Part shown: positions 1 through 8,311 of the stretch, piece by piece
Layout: each line of letters opens with the position of its first letter
How positions within the stretch are numbered: the stretch's first letter is position 1
From: Terriglobia bacterium
Lineage (GTDB): Bacteria > Acidobacteriota > Terriglobia > Acidiferrales > UBA7541
Assembly (NCBI GenBank): GCA_020073705.1
Contig: JAIQES010000044.1
Span: 1-38,605 of the forward strand
Length of the DNA stretch: 38,605 nt
Reading direction: 5' to 3'
The notes under the pieces: model-generated
Told to the model about the DNA's origin: nothing
Seen by the model: the letters and a program-made list of their open reading frames with translations, nothing else
Database searches by the model: none
Translations under genes and position numbers: made by a program

Positions 1-475
1 CGATCGCCACGCCCAGGCCTAGGCTGGTGCCGATCCAGACTGCAAGCCCCTCACTGGAAAACTCCACGGCGCGCAGGATCAGGGCCAGTTCGGCCCCTTC
101 CCTGAGAACCATGAAGAACACAAAGGCGGCCAGGCCGAGACCCGCAGTGAACGCGCTCCTTCCCGCATAGCCTTCCACCCGTTGCTCGATTTCCTTTTTC
201 AGGTGGCGCGCAACGCGGTTCATCCAAATAATCACCGTGACGACAAAAAACGCGGCGATCAGCAGCAGCAGCCCCTCAAATCCGTCCTCGCTGACCCTCC
301 AGCGTTCCAAGGTGATGGCAACGGCGAGACTGGAGGCAACCGCCGCCGCCACACCTCCCCAAACCCAGCGCACCAGGACGGCGCGGCCCGTACGGTTCAG
401 ATAAACTAATACGATGCCGACGACCAGAGCGGCTTCGACGCCTTCCCGAAGAGCGATCAGAAATGAGGAGAGCAA
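1..475 (-). CDS. FTR1-family iron permease, 3'-truncated by the window edge
   Basis: This is the N-terminal 158 codons of a polytopic membrane protein of the FTR1/EfeU iron permease family, which moves ferric iron across the cytoplasmic membrane. Two family-defining R-E-G-x-E motifs are visible: REGVE at residues 10-14 and REGAE at residues 125-129. They lie in hydrophobic helices, with further helices between them. No ATG begins the frame. The start is taken as TTG at 475-473 because an in-frame stop lies a few codons upstream, AAAGGA sits about 8 bases before the TTG, and family members begin just before the first REGxE. The gene runs off the left end, so EfeO/EfeB-type partners cannot be checked. 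Family assignment is firm; the exact transported substrate is inferred. Confidence 0.85.
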   Translation of the reverse strand, partial: MLSSFLIALREGVEAALVVGIVLVYLNRTGRAVLVRWVWGGVAAAVASSLAVAITLERWRVSEDGFEGLLLLIAAFFVVTVIIWMNRVARHLKKEIEQRVEGYAGRSAFTAGLGLAAFVFFMVLREGAELALILRAVEFSSEGLAVWIGTSLGLGVAI

Positions 476-513
476 ATGGCGTGTCCTTTACAGGGCCCGA
501 GGGGCGCGTTTCC

Positions 514-534
514 AGTTGCAAATAAGTCGCAACT
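514..534. promoter_or_regulatory. Inverted repeat, possible operator of the iron permease
   Basis: A perfect 6-base inverted repeat, AGTTGC (514-519) and GCAACT (529-534), has a 9-base spacer and lies just downstream of the predicted permease promoter. A regulator binding there could block transcription. It does not match the Fur or DtxR box consensus, so the regulator is unknown. Confidence 0.25.
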
Positions 535-543
535 AGGAGTTCC

Positions 544-572
544 AGTTTACACGTCCTCTAACGGAAGGTCAA
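544..572 (-). promoter_or_regulatory. Candidate sigma-70 promoter of the FTR1 permease
   Basis: Read on the minus strand, TTGACC (572-567) and TAAACT (549-544) are separated by exactly 17 bases. Transcription would begin near 537 and give a leader of about 60 bases before the TTG start at 475. The match is 5/6 at -35 and 4/6 at -10. Confidence 0.45.
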
Positions 573-574
573 GG

Positions 575-608
575 ATTCTACCGCATCCATGTCCGCTAAC
601 GGTAGAAT
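575..608. repeat. 9-bp inverted repeat upstream of the secretin gene
   Basis: ATTCTACCG (575-583) is repeated in inverse as CGGTAGAAT (600-608) with a 16-base spacer, ending 10 bases before the secretin ATG. It could be an operator or an mRNA hairpin near the ribosome site. The right arm contains TAGAAT, which could serve as a -10 box, but no good -35 is seen. Confidence 0.35.
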
Positions 609-618
609 AGGCATCTAG

Positions 619-3600
619 ATGGCAGTGGGTACGGCTAATTCGCAATGCCGCGTCTGGTGTGACCGATGCAGCGGTCTACTGGCAATCGCGGCTAGACCTC
701 TGGCAGCACTGGCCCTTGCGGCCTTGCTCGTCACGGCTTCAGCGAGCCCACAAACCCCTGCACGGACTGCATCGGCTCGTTCAGCACCTCCGCAAGCCAC
801 CGTGCCGGAGACTCCTCCCCCGCGGCCGGATAGGGGGCGCGCGCAACAGGCCTACCGAGCCGGACAACGAGCGGAACAATCTGGCGACTGGAAGACAGCC
901 TATACCGCGTATTCCGACGCCGTCACCTATGCTCCAGCGAACAGGGAATACCCACTATTAAGGGAACACGCGCGATTTCAGCTGGTCCAGGGACTTGCCG
1001 ACCTTGCTGAGCGGCAAGTGCTTGCCGGAGACGTGGCCGGGGCGCGTGAACAGCTTATGCACACTCTCGAAATTGATCCAAACTACGTGGTGGCACGTGA
1101 GCGTCTAGCGGAATTGAATTCCGATTCCGTCCGAGTGGCTCCGGAGAAAGGTCCGAGGCTCGCCGGTCCGCCCCGGCTGAACCCCAGGCCGGGAAGACGG
1201 GACTTCGATTATCGCGGCACAACGCGGGGAGTCTATGAAGAAGTGGGCCGGCAGTTCGGTGTGACGATGGCGTTTGACGGGGATTTGAATGACCGCTCCA
1301 TACGGTTCCGCGCGCCAAAAGTGGATTTTGAGACGGCCCTGCTGGTGCTCGCGCGGCAGACGCGCACATTCACACGCGTCGTGGATGAACACACCCTGTT
1401 CGTAACCGATGATAGCGTCCAGAAGATGCGGGAGTACGCCCCGGAGATCGAAAAGAGTCTGATCCTCCCTGCCTCGGTCAGCACTGACGAGATGAACGAA
1501 ACCGTGCGAATGATTCGCGAGATGACAGGGATCACTCGCACGCAGCTCGACACTGCCTCGCGAACCCTCACAGTTCGCAGCACCGAACAGAATGTCGCCC
1601 TGGCCCAGGCACTGGTCGAGCAAATCGAGCAGCCACACGGGGAAATGATGCTGGAGGTGGAGATTCTCGAAGTGGATCGAAATGCCGCGCACCAGTTAGG
1701 GATTACGCCGCCCACCTCTGCACAGGTGTTTACGCTCAGTTCGTCCGTAATCCGGCAGCTCCAACAGGCGCAAAACAGCGGGACGCTCCTACAGGTCCTG
1801 CAAAGCCTATTCGGCAGCGGCGGCGCGCTGGCAGGGGCTGCGGGCGGGTTGGCTTCCGTGCTGCCTCCACTAATCGCGTTTGGCGGAGGAAATACGATCT
1901 TTCTCGCGACCATGCCGGGGGCCACCGCGAATTTCAGCCAGACGCTCAGTGCGGTGCGCAGCGCGCAGCGCATCCTGCTGCGCGCGCAAGACGGAAAAGC
2001 AGCGACGTTCTTCGTGGGCGACCGCTTTCCGATTTCCCTCGCTTTACTTTCTTCCTCTTTGAACCCGACGACGACAGCTCTCGCAGGGCTTTTTGCGGGC
2101 TTGCTCCCGAGAACAGATTTCACGGTGGGAACTGCTCCTATTGGTGTGGCGATAGCCGATTTCAATGGGGATGGGTTTCCGGATCTGGTCGCCGCGAATC
2201 AGACGGACAGCACGACCAATGGCACAATATCCCTATTGCTCGGCGCAACTGGCGGCACATTCGGCACGCAGATTCTCATTACGATTCCGGGCGGTACGTT
2301 GCCATCGACGCCCTCGGCCGTTGCGGTGGGAGATTTCAACGGCGATGGCAGTATCGACATCGCCGTGACGGACTCGGCCAACAATACCGTAGCCATCCTG
2401 TTAGGCAGAGGCGATGGAACCTTTGCAGCGCCTGTGACGTACCCGACCGGGAATGCTCCTGTCGCGCTGCTAGCCAAAGACTTTAACGCCGACGGGTTTC
2501 TGGATCTCGCCGTCGTCAATCAGGCAGGCAACACAGTGTCAATTCTATTAGGCAACGGAGACGGAACATTTGCCGCGGCAACCGATTATCCGGTTGATGT
2601 GGCGCCTGCAGCGATTGCATCCGCCGATTTCAACGACGACGGAGTTTTGGACCTTGCGGTGGCCAACCACGGAGACAGTTCGGGTACTGGCGGCAACACG
2701 GTCTCCGTTCTGTTGGGCAACAGCGACGGCACATTCAAACCAAAAACCGATTATGCCACCGGAAATGGACCCGCAGGGATCGCCACGGCGGATTTCAATC
2801 TTGACGGGCGCACGGACCTTGCCGTTACTAATCAGGATGACAACACGGTTTCGATTCTGCTCGGCAACGGCGATGGCACTTTTGCCGCGCATACCGATTA
2901 TGCTGCGGGGTCAGGCCCGGTTGGAATTGTTGCCGCGAATTTCACGGGAGGCGCGAACCCTGCCCTGGCCGTTGCGGACCAGACCGGCAACAACCTGAGT
3001 CTTCTGATCGGCAACGGAGACGGCACGTTTACATCCCCTGTGTCGCTACCGACTGGAAACATGCCCGTGGCCGTGGCCGCAGCAGACCTGAATGGCGATG
3101 GGACATTGGACGTCGTAGATGCGAACGAATCCTCCAATTCGGTGACCGTCACGCTCAACACCCTGCGATCCGCGAATTCCGCTTCCTCTTTAGCTTCCGC
3201 TCAGTCTGCGTATCCAGCCGCACAGTATGTGGACCTCGGTTTGAAATTAAAGGCGACACCGCGGCTGCATAACGATGACGAAGTGACCCTGCAGCTTCAG
3301 TTCAACATCAGCAGTCTTGCCGGATCGTCCATCAATGGAATTCCGGTCCTGAGCAATCGAACGATCGAACAAACCATCCGGTTGCGTGAAAATGAAACTT
3401 CGGTTCTTTCCGGAGTCATTCAATCCAGCAATATTCGCTCCATCAGCGGCTGGCCCTGGACCTCGACGGCGCCCGGCGTCGGCTACTTGACCGGCGAAAA
3501 TACCGGCAACAGCCAGCAAAACGAGACCTTCATCATCATCACGCCGCGCGCGCTGCATCTGCCGCCGCATAACCCACGCGCCATTTACGCCGGACGCGAA

Positions 3601-3783
3601 GAGCCTTCCTCCCCAGGGGGACCTCCCGCGCTACCTCCCGGCGCGCCCCCAGAACCCAGCCCGAATCAAGCGCCAGCCCTGGATACTCAACCTGCACCCA
3701 CCGGTCCTGGACAGCCCGCGCCGGCCCCGGGCCCACAGCAGCCGCCCTTCGGCGCACCCCCGCAGCAGCGCCCCAGCTTATGA
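619..3783 (+). CDS. Secretin (GspD/PilQ-like) with an FG-GAP beta-propeller inserted in the secretin domain
   Basis: A 1054-residue exported protein. In order it has: a basic then hydrophobic N-terminus (about 20-45) resembling a signal sequence; a TPR-like stretch (about 75-170); an STN/N0-like domain (about 195-265); an N1-like secretin_N module (about 280-345); and the start of the secretin beta-domain, ending with the 'GDRFPI' signature around residue 475. Seven FG-GAP/VCBS repeats follow (about 497-850). The secretin domain then resumes at 'YVDLGLKLKATPRL' (from about 870) and reaches the conserved 'ETFIIITPR' end. A proline-rich tail of about 60 residues closes the protein. Secretins form multimeric outer-membrane pores for type II secretion or type IV pili. 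No gsp or pil genes are adjacent, so the partner machine is unknown. The intact frame argues against an assembly error. Confidence 0.85.
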   Translation: MAVGTANSQCRVWCDRCSGLLAIAARPLAALALAALLVTASASPQTPARTASARSAPPQATVPETPPPRPDRGRAQQAYRAGQRAEQSGDWKTAYTAYSDAVTYAPANREYPLLREHARFQLVQGLADLAERQVLAGDVAGAREQLMHTLEIDPNYVVARERLAELNSDSVRVAPEKGPRLAGPPRLNPRPGRRDFDYRGTTRGVYEEVGRQFGVTMAFDGDLNDRSIRFRAPKVDFETALLVLARQTRTFTRVVDEHTLFVTDDSVQKMREYAPEIEKSLILPASVSTDEMNETVRMIREMTGITRTQLDTASRTLTVRSTEQNVALAQALVEQIEQPHGEMMLEVEILEVDRNAAHQLGITPPTSAQVFTLSSSVIRQLQQAQNSGTLLQVLQSLFGSGGALAGAAGGLASVLPPLIAFGGGNTIFLATMPGATANFSQTLSAVRSAQRILLRAQDGKAATFFVGDRFPISLALLSSSLNPTTTALAGLFAGLLPRTDFTVGTAPIGVAIADFNGDGFPDLVAANQTDSTTNGTISLLLGATGGTFGTQILITIPGGTLPSTPSAVAVGDFNGDGSIDIAVTDSANNTVAILLGRGDGTFAAPVTYPTGNAPVALLAKDFNADGFLDLAVVNQAGNTVSILLGNGDGTFAAATDYPVDVAPAAIASADFNDDGVLDLAVANHGDSSGTGGNTVSVLLGNSDGTFKPKTDYATGNGPAGIATADFNLDGRTDLAVTNQDDNTVSILLGNGDGTFAAHTDYAAGSGPVGIVAANFTGGANPALAVADQTGNNLSLLIGNGDGTFTSPVSLPTGNMPVAVAAADLNGDGTLDVVDANESSNSVTVTLNTLRSANSASSLASAQSAYPAAQYVDLGLKLKATPRLHNDDEVTLQLQFNISSLAGSSINGIPVLSNRTIEQTIRLRENETSVLSGVIQSSNIRSISGWPWTSTAPGVGYLTGENTGNSQQNETFIIITPRALHLPPHNPRAIYAGREEPSSPGGPPALPPGAPPEPSPNQAPALDTQPAPTGPGQPAPAPGPQQPPFGAPPQQRPSL
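2107..3165 (+). repeat. Seven tandem FG-GAP/VCBS repeats within the secretin gene
   Basis: Seven units of about 49 codons each carry a calcium-loop motif of the D-x-N-x-D-G type, such as DFNGDGFPDL, followed by 'VSILLGNGDGTF'-like strands. The first loop begins at 2158. Unit 6 is degenerate, with ANFTGGANPA in place of the acidic loop. Coding DNA is partly conserved between units, for example GGCAACGGAGACGG near 2551 and 3010. Seven units is the number needed to close an integrin-type seven-bladed propeller. Confidence 0.8.
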
Positions 3784-3904
3784 TCGCGCCCGCTGGGACG
3801 CCGCCAGCTGGCCACACCTGTACTGGTCAGAGCACAGGACCTAATCACATATAGGTTGTCGTCTAACTGTGCTTCAACTTCAATTCCAAAATTACAAGGC
3901 GAAT

Positions 3905-4414
3905 TCAGGTCCGCGGGCGAGCCCAGGGCAGAGTGGCATTGGCAAAAGCGATTCGCCCGCGCAAGAGATGATAGAGATACGAGCCAAGGCAAAACTTGCC
4001 AAACAGCAGCGCCGCAAGAGCGATCACCACGAATGCTTCAAGAACCCACGCCGTAATCATCCAGCCTGCCATCAGCGCCAGCGCCGCCAGCAGCATGAAG
4101 CTCGCCGCCATGCCCTGCGCGAAACGGCGCGCGGGAGGCGCTGGACTGAGCGCCGGCTTCCCACGAGGCGCCGCGAGCACCCGGTTATAGAACACCTCGA
4201 AGGGATTCCACTTCGGAAAGACTACACTGCACCAGAGCAGCGCCGAAAGCACGAAAAACCAGATTGGCGATTGCAGCACGATCGCAGCCACCACCAGCAG
4301 CCCCACAACCCTCGGCTGAAAATACAACCCCGAAAAATGCATGTTGCAGGCCGCGTCCACCTCTTCGGCAAATCCCTGCTGCTTCATGAAGTTTCTTACT
4401 GCGGGTGAAATCAT
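3905..4414 (-). CDS. DUF4395-like integral membrane protein
   Basis: A 169-residue protein with about four hydrophobic segments in two pairs (about residues 35-65 and 103-150) separated by a short proline-rich basic loop. The arrangement, with a 'RRFAQGMAA' run before the second pair and a cysteine-containing 'FGKFCLGSYLY' end, resembles the DUF4395 family, whose function is not established. The ATG at 4414 is supported by GAGAGG about 8 bases upstream. It is transcribed divergently from the alpha/beta hydrolase. The second cysteine often seen in the family's C-x-x-C-like end is a serine here. The family call is from pattern memory; the membrane nature is clear. Confidence 0.6.
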   Translation of the reverse strand: MISPAVRNFMKQQGFAEEVDAACNMHFSGLYFQPRVVGLLVVAAIVLQSPIWFFVLSALLWCSVVFPKWNPFEVFYNRVLAAPRGKPALSPAPPARRFAQGMAASFMLLAALALMAGWMITAWVLEAFVVIALAALLFGKFCLGSYLYHLLRGRIAFANATLPWARPRT

Positions 4415-4778
4415 TTCGGCACCTCTCGCGAGTGAAGGCTCAGATACTTAGATCCGAAACATTCCTATCTGCAATGTCGCAGCGGAAATACTTTATAATT
4501 TTATCCCTCTTCTCCAACGAAGAACAGCATCCCCCGACTACGTAGGCCGCTCGAATTAGTCCCGGGGCTGTTCCTATAACATAAATCCCGGCCGGGTTCG
4601 CCTTTCCTCATGCCCGGCAGTGACCGCAATTGTGTTCTCGTTGAAGAAGGCCTAATTTGCAGGTTTTTCCTCACTTCGGAATTTCTTAAGGTCACGGCCG
4701 CAAAACTATATTGAAGAATGTTTGCAAAGGAGGGTACTGTAGGTGCTTCATTCGGCTTGAGCTTTCTGGGAGGCGCCC
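4415..4778. other. Divergent intergenic region, no gene seen
   Basis: This 364-base spacer separates the DUF4395-like gene from the divergent hydrolase. It is locally AT-rich and holds TATAAT at 4494-4499 on the plus strand, but without a convincing -35. Short open frames have no recognisable product or good ribosome site. Promoters for both flanking genes should lie here. Confidence 0.4.
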
Positions 4779-5855
4779 ATGGCTATTTTGATGAACCGAT
4801 CGTCTCGTCGTTCCTTTCTTCTCGCCGCGGCCCCGGCGGTCGGCGGAGGACTCGCGACGTTTGGACTCGCCGGGGAAGCATTCGCCGAGAGGGGCCGGCA
4901 AGCTCCGGCCATGGCAACCTCGGACAAGTCCAGCAAGGGGAAGATTCGGAGCAATGAATATTGGGCGCAGAAAGGTGACGTGAAGCTGTACATTTTTCGC
5001 AAGCGCCTGGGTGCGCCGCAGGCCGGAAAGCCAGCTCTGCCTGTGCTGTTCTTCGTGCATGGGTCCTCCGTGTCATCACGGTCGAGCTTCGACCTGACGG
5101 TGCCGGGGCATGGCGAGTATTCGCTGATGGACAAATTCGCGGGGTATGGTTTCGACGTCTGGACAATGGATTTTGAAGGATACGGCAGATCCACAAGGAC
5201 CGAGAGTAATTCGAATATCGCCTCGGGCGTTGAGGACTTGAAGGCCGGCGTGGAAGTTGTGGCGCGCGAAACGGGGCAGCAGCGCTATCACTTTTTCGGT
5301 GAATCCTCAGGCGCCTTGCGGGCCGGTGCGTTCGCCATGGCCCGGCCGGAGCGCATCAATCGGCTGGCTTTGGGGGCCTTCACCTACACCGGGCAAGGGT
5401 CGCCTACACTCGCCGACCGCGCAAAACAGCTGGAGTTCTACCGCACGCACAACCGGCGGCCGCGTGACCGCGACATGATTCGCAGCATTTTTACGCGCGA
5501 CAAACCTGGCACTTCCGATCCGGCCGTAGGTGAAGCGATGGCCGACGCCGAGTTGCCGTTCGGTGACAGTGTCCCGACCGGAACCTACCTCGACATGACG
5601 GCGAATTTGCCAATTGTCGACCCGCTCAGGGTGCATGCTCCCGTGCTGATCGTGCGCGGCGAATTTGATGGCATCGCCACGGAAGAAGATTTGCTCAACT
5701 TCTTCCAAAAACTCCCGAACCCGGACCGGCAGTTTGTCGTTCTGCCGGGCGACGCACATTCTGTTCCGATGGGCGTCAATCGCCAGCAGTTTTGGCACGT
5801 CCTGCGCGCGTTTCTAGAGATGCCGCCGCGTCTCGATGGCGGGAAGGCCAGTTAG
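4779..5855 (+). CDS. Tat-exported alpha/beta hydrolase
   Basis: A 358-residue alpha/beta-hydrolase-fold protein. The N-terminus carries a twin-arginine signal (SRRSFLLAAA, residues about 9-18) and a hydrophobic stretch ending near 'AFAE', so a folded product is probably exported to the periplasm. Catalytic elements are all visible: the oxyanion 'HG' at residue 94, a nucleophile elbow GESSG with Ser176, an acid at Asp297 in 'GEFDGI', and His327 in 'GDAHSV'. The ATG at 4779 follows GGGAGG at good spacing. Substrate cannot be told; esterase or lipase-like activity is the usual role. It appears to be a single-gene unit. Confidence 0.85.
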   Translation: MAILMNRSSRRSFLLAAAPAVGGGLATFGLAGEAFAERGRQAPAMATSDKSSKGKIRSNEYWAQKGDVKLYIFRKRLGAPQAGKPALPVLFFVHGSSVSSRSSFDLTVPGHGEYSLMDKFAGYGFDVWTMDFEGYGRSTRTESNSNIASGVEDLKAGVEVVARETGQQRYHFFGESSGALRAGAFAMARPERINRLALGAFTYTGQGSPTLADRAKQLEFYRTHNRRPRDRDMIRSIFTRDKPGTSDPAVGEAMADAELPFGDSVPTGTYLDMTANLPIVDPLRVHAPVLIVRGEFDGIATEEDLLNFFQKLPNPDRQFVVLPGDAHSVPMGVNRQQFWHVLRAFLEMPPRLDGGKAS

Positions 5856-5860
5856 GCTGG

Positions 5861-5883
5861 TTTCTTTCGCAGAAAGATTTTTC
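5861..5883 (+). terminator. Weak hairpin with T-run after the hydrolase gene
   Basis: TTTCT (5861-5865) pairs with AGAAA (5871-5875) and is followed by GATTTTTC. The stem is short and AT-rich, so this is only a possible intrinsic terminator. Confidence 0.2.
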
Positions 5884-5958
5884 GCGTCGAGCGGAATGGC
5901 CGTTGAGACCTTCGCGGAAATTCGCCGCACAATTCGATCTTTGAGATAAAAGTGTTGT

Positions 5959-5987
5959 TTGACGGGCGGGTTCCGGCCCTGCTAGTT
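5959..5987 (+). promoter_or_regulatory. Candidate promoter for pheA
   Basis: TTGACG (5959-5964) and CTAGTT (5982-5987) are separated by 17 bases, about 55 bases ahead of the pheA start. The -35 is good and the -10 is weak. Confidence 0.3.
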
Positions 5988-6043
5988 TGTGAGCCTATGT
6001 GCCGGTTGTCATTCGCAAATGAGGACTTCCGCCAGCGAACGAT

Positions 6044-6883
6044 ATGACCGCTCTTCGTCCATCTCCGAGAATCGCGTTCCAAGGCGAGCGTGGAGCATTC
6101 AGCGAGCAAGCTGCCGTCAAGCTGTTGGGCGAAGAAATCCAGCTCGTCCCGCGGCCGACCTTCGAAGCCCTCTATGCGGCCATTCAGGACGGCCTTGCGG
6201 ACTACATTCTCGCGCCGATTGAAAACAGCCTGGCCGGGTCCGTACACCGCTCCTATGACCTGCTGATTGCGAGCGGCCTCCATATCCAAGCCGAAGTCGT
6301 GATTCCGATTGTCCACAATCTCATCGGCCCTCCGGGTGCGACGTTCGAACGCGTTACCCAGGTTTCTTCCCACCCGGTCGCACTCGCCCAGTGCGAGCGG
6401 TTTTTCGCGAGCCACCCTTCAATCAAGCGCGTGACGGCCGACGATACGGCGGGAAGTGTGCGGGAAGTGGTGCGTTGCGGCGATCCCACCAAGGCGGCCA
6501 TCGCCAGCCGGCGAGCCGCGACAGTTTACGGTGGCACGATCCTGCGAGAACACCTGGAGGATCATCCGGAAAATTACACCAGATTCCTGCTCCTGGCGCC
6601 GTCCGCCGAAGTAGCGGAGAACGCCGACAAACTCTCTCTTGTCGTGCACCTGGCCCACAAGCCGGGTTCGCTATGCCTGGCCCTGAATGCGTTTGCGCGC
6701 CGCGACCTGAATTTGCTCAAGATCGAGAGCCGGCCGATCCCGGGAACACCTTGGAGTTATAGCTTCTATCTGGATCTGCAAGCGTCGCTCAAAGACCCGA
6801 ATACGGTCGCGGCGCTCGAAGAACTCAAGCAATTCACCGACTCCGTGAAGATCCTCGGTTGTTACCCGCAAGCAAAGGCTTGA
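6044..6883 (+). CDS. pheA: Prephenate dehydratase
   Basis: This cytoplasmic enzyme decarboxylates and dehydrates prephenate to phenylpyruvate, the penultimate step of phenylalanine synthesis. The 279-residue protein is the stand-alone form: a PDT catalytic domain (about 8-185) plus a C-terminal ACT domain (about 198-275), with no chorismate mutase domain. The 'GERGAFSE' opening, 'PIENSLAGSV', and catalytic T-R-F triplet (Thr179-Arg180-Phe181) are present. The ACT domain has 'KPGSL' and 'IESRPI', the regions that bind phenylalanine for feedback inhibition. It is followed at once by an ilvN relic and then ilvC, so it sits in an amino-acid block. Confidence 0.95.
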   Translation: MTALRPSPRIAFQGERGAFSEQAAVKLLGEEIQLVPRPTFEALYAAIQDGLADYILAPIENSLAGSVHRSYDLLIASGLHIQAEVVIPIVHNLIGPPGATFERVTQVSSHPVALAQCERFFASHPSIKRVTADDTAGSVREVVRCGDPTKAAIASRRAATVYGGTILREHLEDHPENYTRFLLLAPSAEVAENADKLSLVVHLAHKPGSLCLALNAFARRDLNLLKIESRPIPGTPWSYSFYLDLQASLKDPNTVAALEELKQFTDSVKILGCYPQAKA

Positions 6884-6884
6884 G

Positions 6885-7103
6885 AGCCTCAATGTCGTGG
6901 ACAGAAACAAGCCGGGCGTGTCACGATTAGCCTTCCTTGTTTCCGGCGGCGATCAGGCCACCGAGCAAGCCGTGGAACGAATCCGAAAATAGCTTGCAAG
7001 TACTGGAAGTGGAGGACTTGACGGGGCATAATGTTGACCGCCAATATCTCGTTCGGGTGCATTCGCTATGGCCGAGGACGCGCCGAATCGAAATCGGCTG
7101 AAT
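6885..7103 (+). pseudogene. ilvN: Degraded ilvN (acetolactate synthase small subunit) relic
   Basis: The spacer between pheA and ilvC still encodes pieces of an IlvN-type ACT protein. In one frame (codons from 6897) it reads 'VDRNKPGV', then directly 'SRLAFLVSGGDQATEQAV' and a TAG at 6990-6992. In the +1 frame from 6994 it continues 'LQVLEVEDLTG', then 'VDRQYLVRVHS', to a TGA at about 7099-7101. Intact IlvN has roughly 30 residues between NKPGV and G-V-S-R, and a C-terminal half that is absent here. The relic therefore shows an internal deletion, a single-base frameshift and a lost C-terminus. Its place just upstream of ilvC matches the common ilvB-ilvN-ilvC order. No ilvB is in the window. 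Confidence 0.75.
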
Positions 7104-7142
7104 ACTAGATTTTTACCGGATCTCAGGAAACTGGAAAACTGA

Positions 7143-8174
<1,032 letters not shown>

Positions 8175-8175
8175 A

Positions 8176-8200
8176 CGCGGGCCGGTGGCGTCCGCCCGCG
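8176..8200 (+). terminator. GC-rich hairpin between ilvC and ilvD
   Basis: CGCGGGC (8176-8182) pairs with GCCCGCG (8194-8200) across an 11-base loop, just after the ilvC stop. No T-run follows, so it may attenuate or stabilise rather than terminate. Confidence 0.3.
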
Positions 8201-8311
8201 GCACAGCCACACAGGTGAAGTCGCATTCCCGGGCCACCATCTATCAGACTTCGCCGGGACGTAACTCTTCCCTGCTGATATCCGCACTGATCGATAAATT
8301 TCGGAGGAATC

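Noticed and set aside
182-521. Short open frames on both strands over the left end
   Set aside because: They overlap the FTR1 permease in other frames; the permease frame carries both REGxE motifs and a ribosome site.
1233-2165. A 310-codon frame antisense to the secretin
   Set aside because: Low-complexity Ser/Arg-rich product with no recognisable domain, antisense to a strongly supported gene; typical of GC-rich shadow frames.
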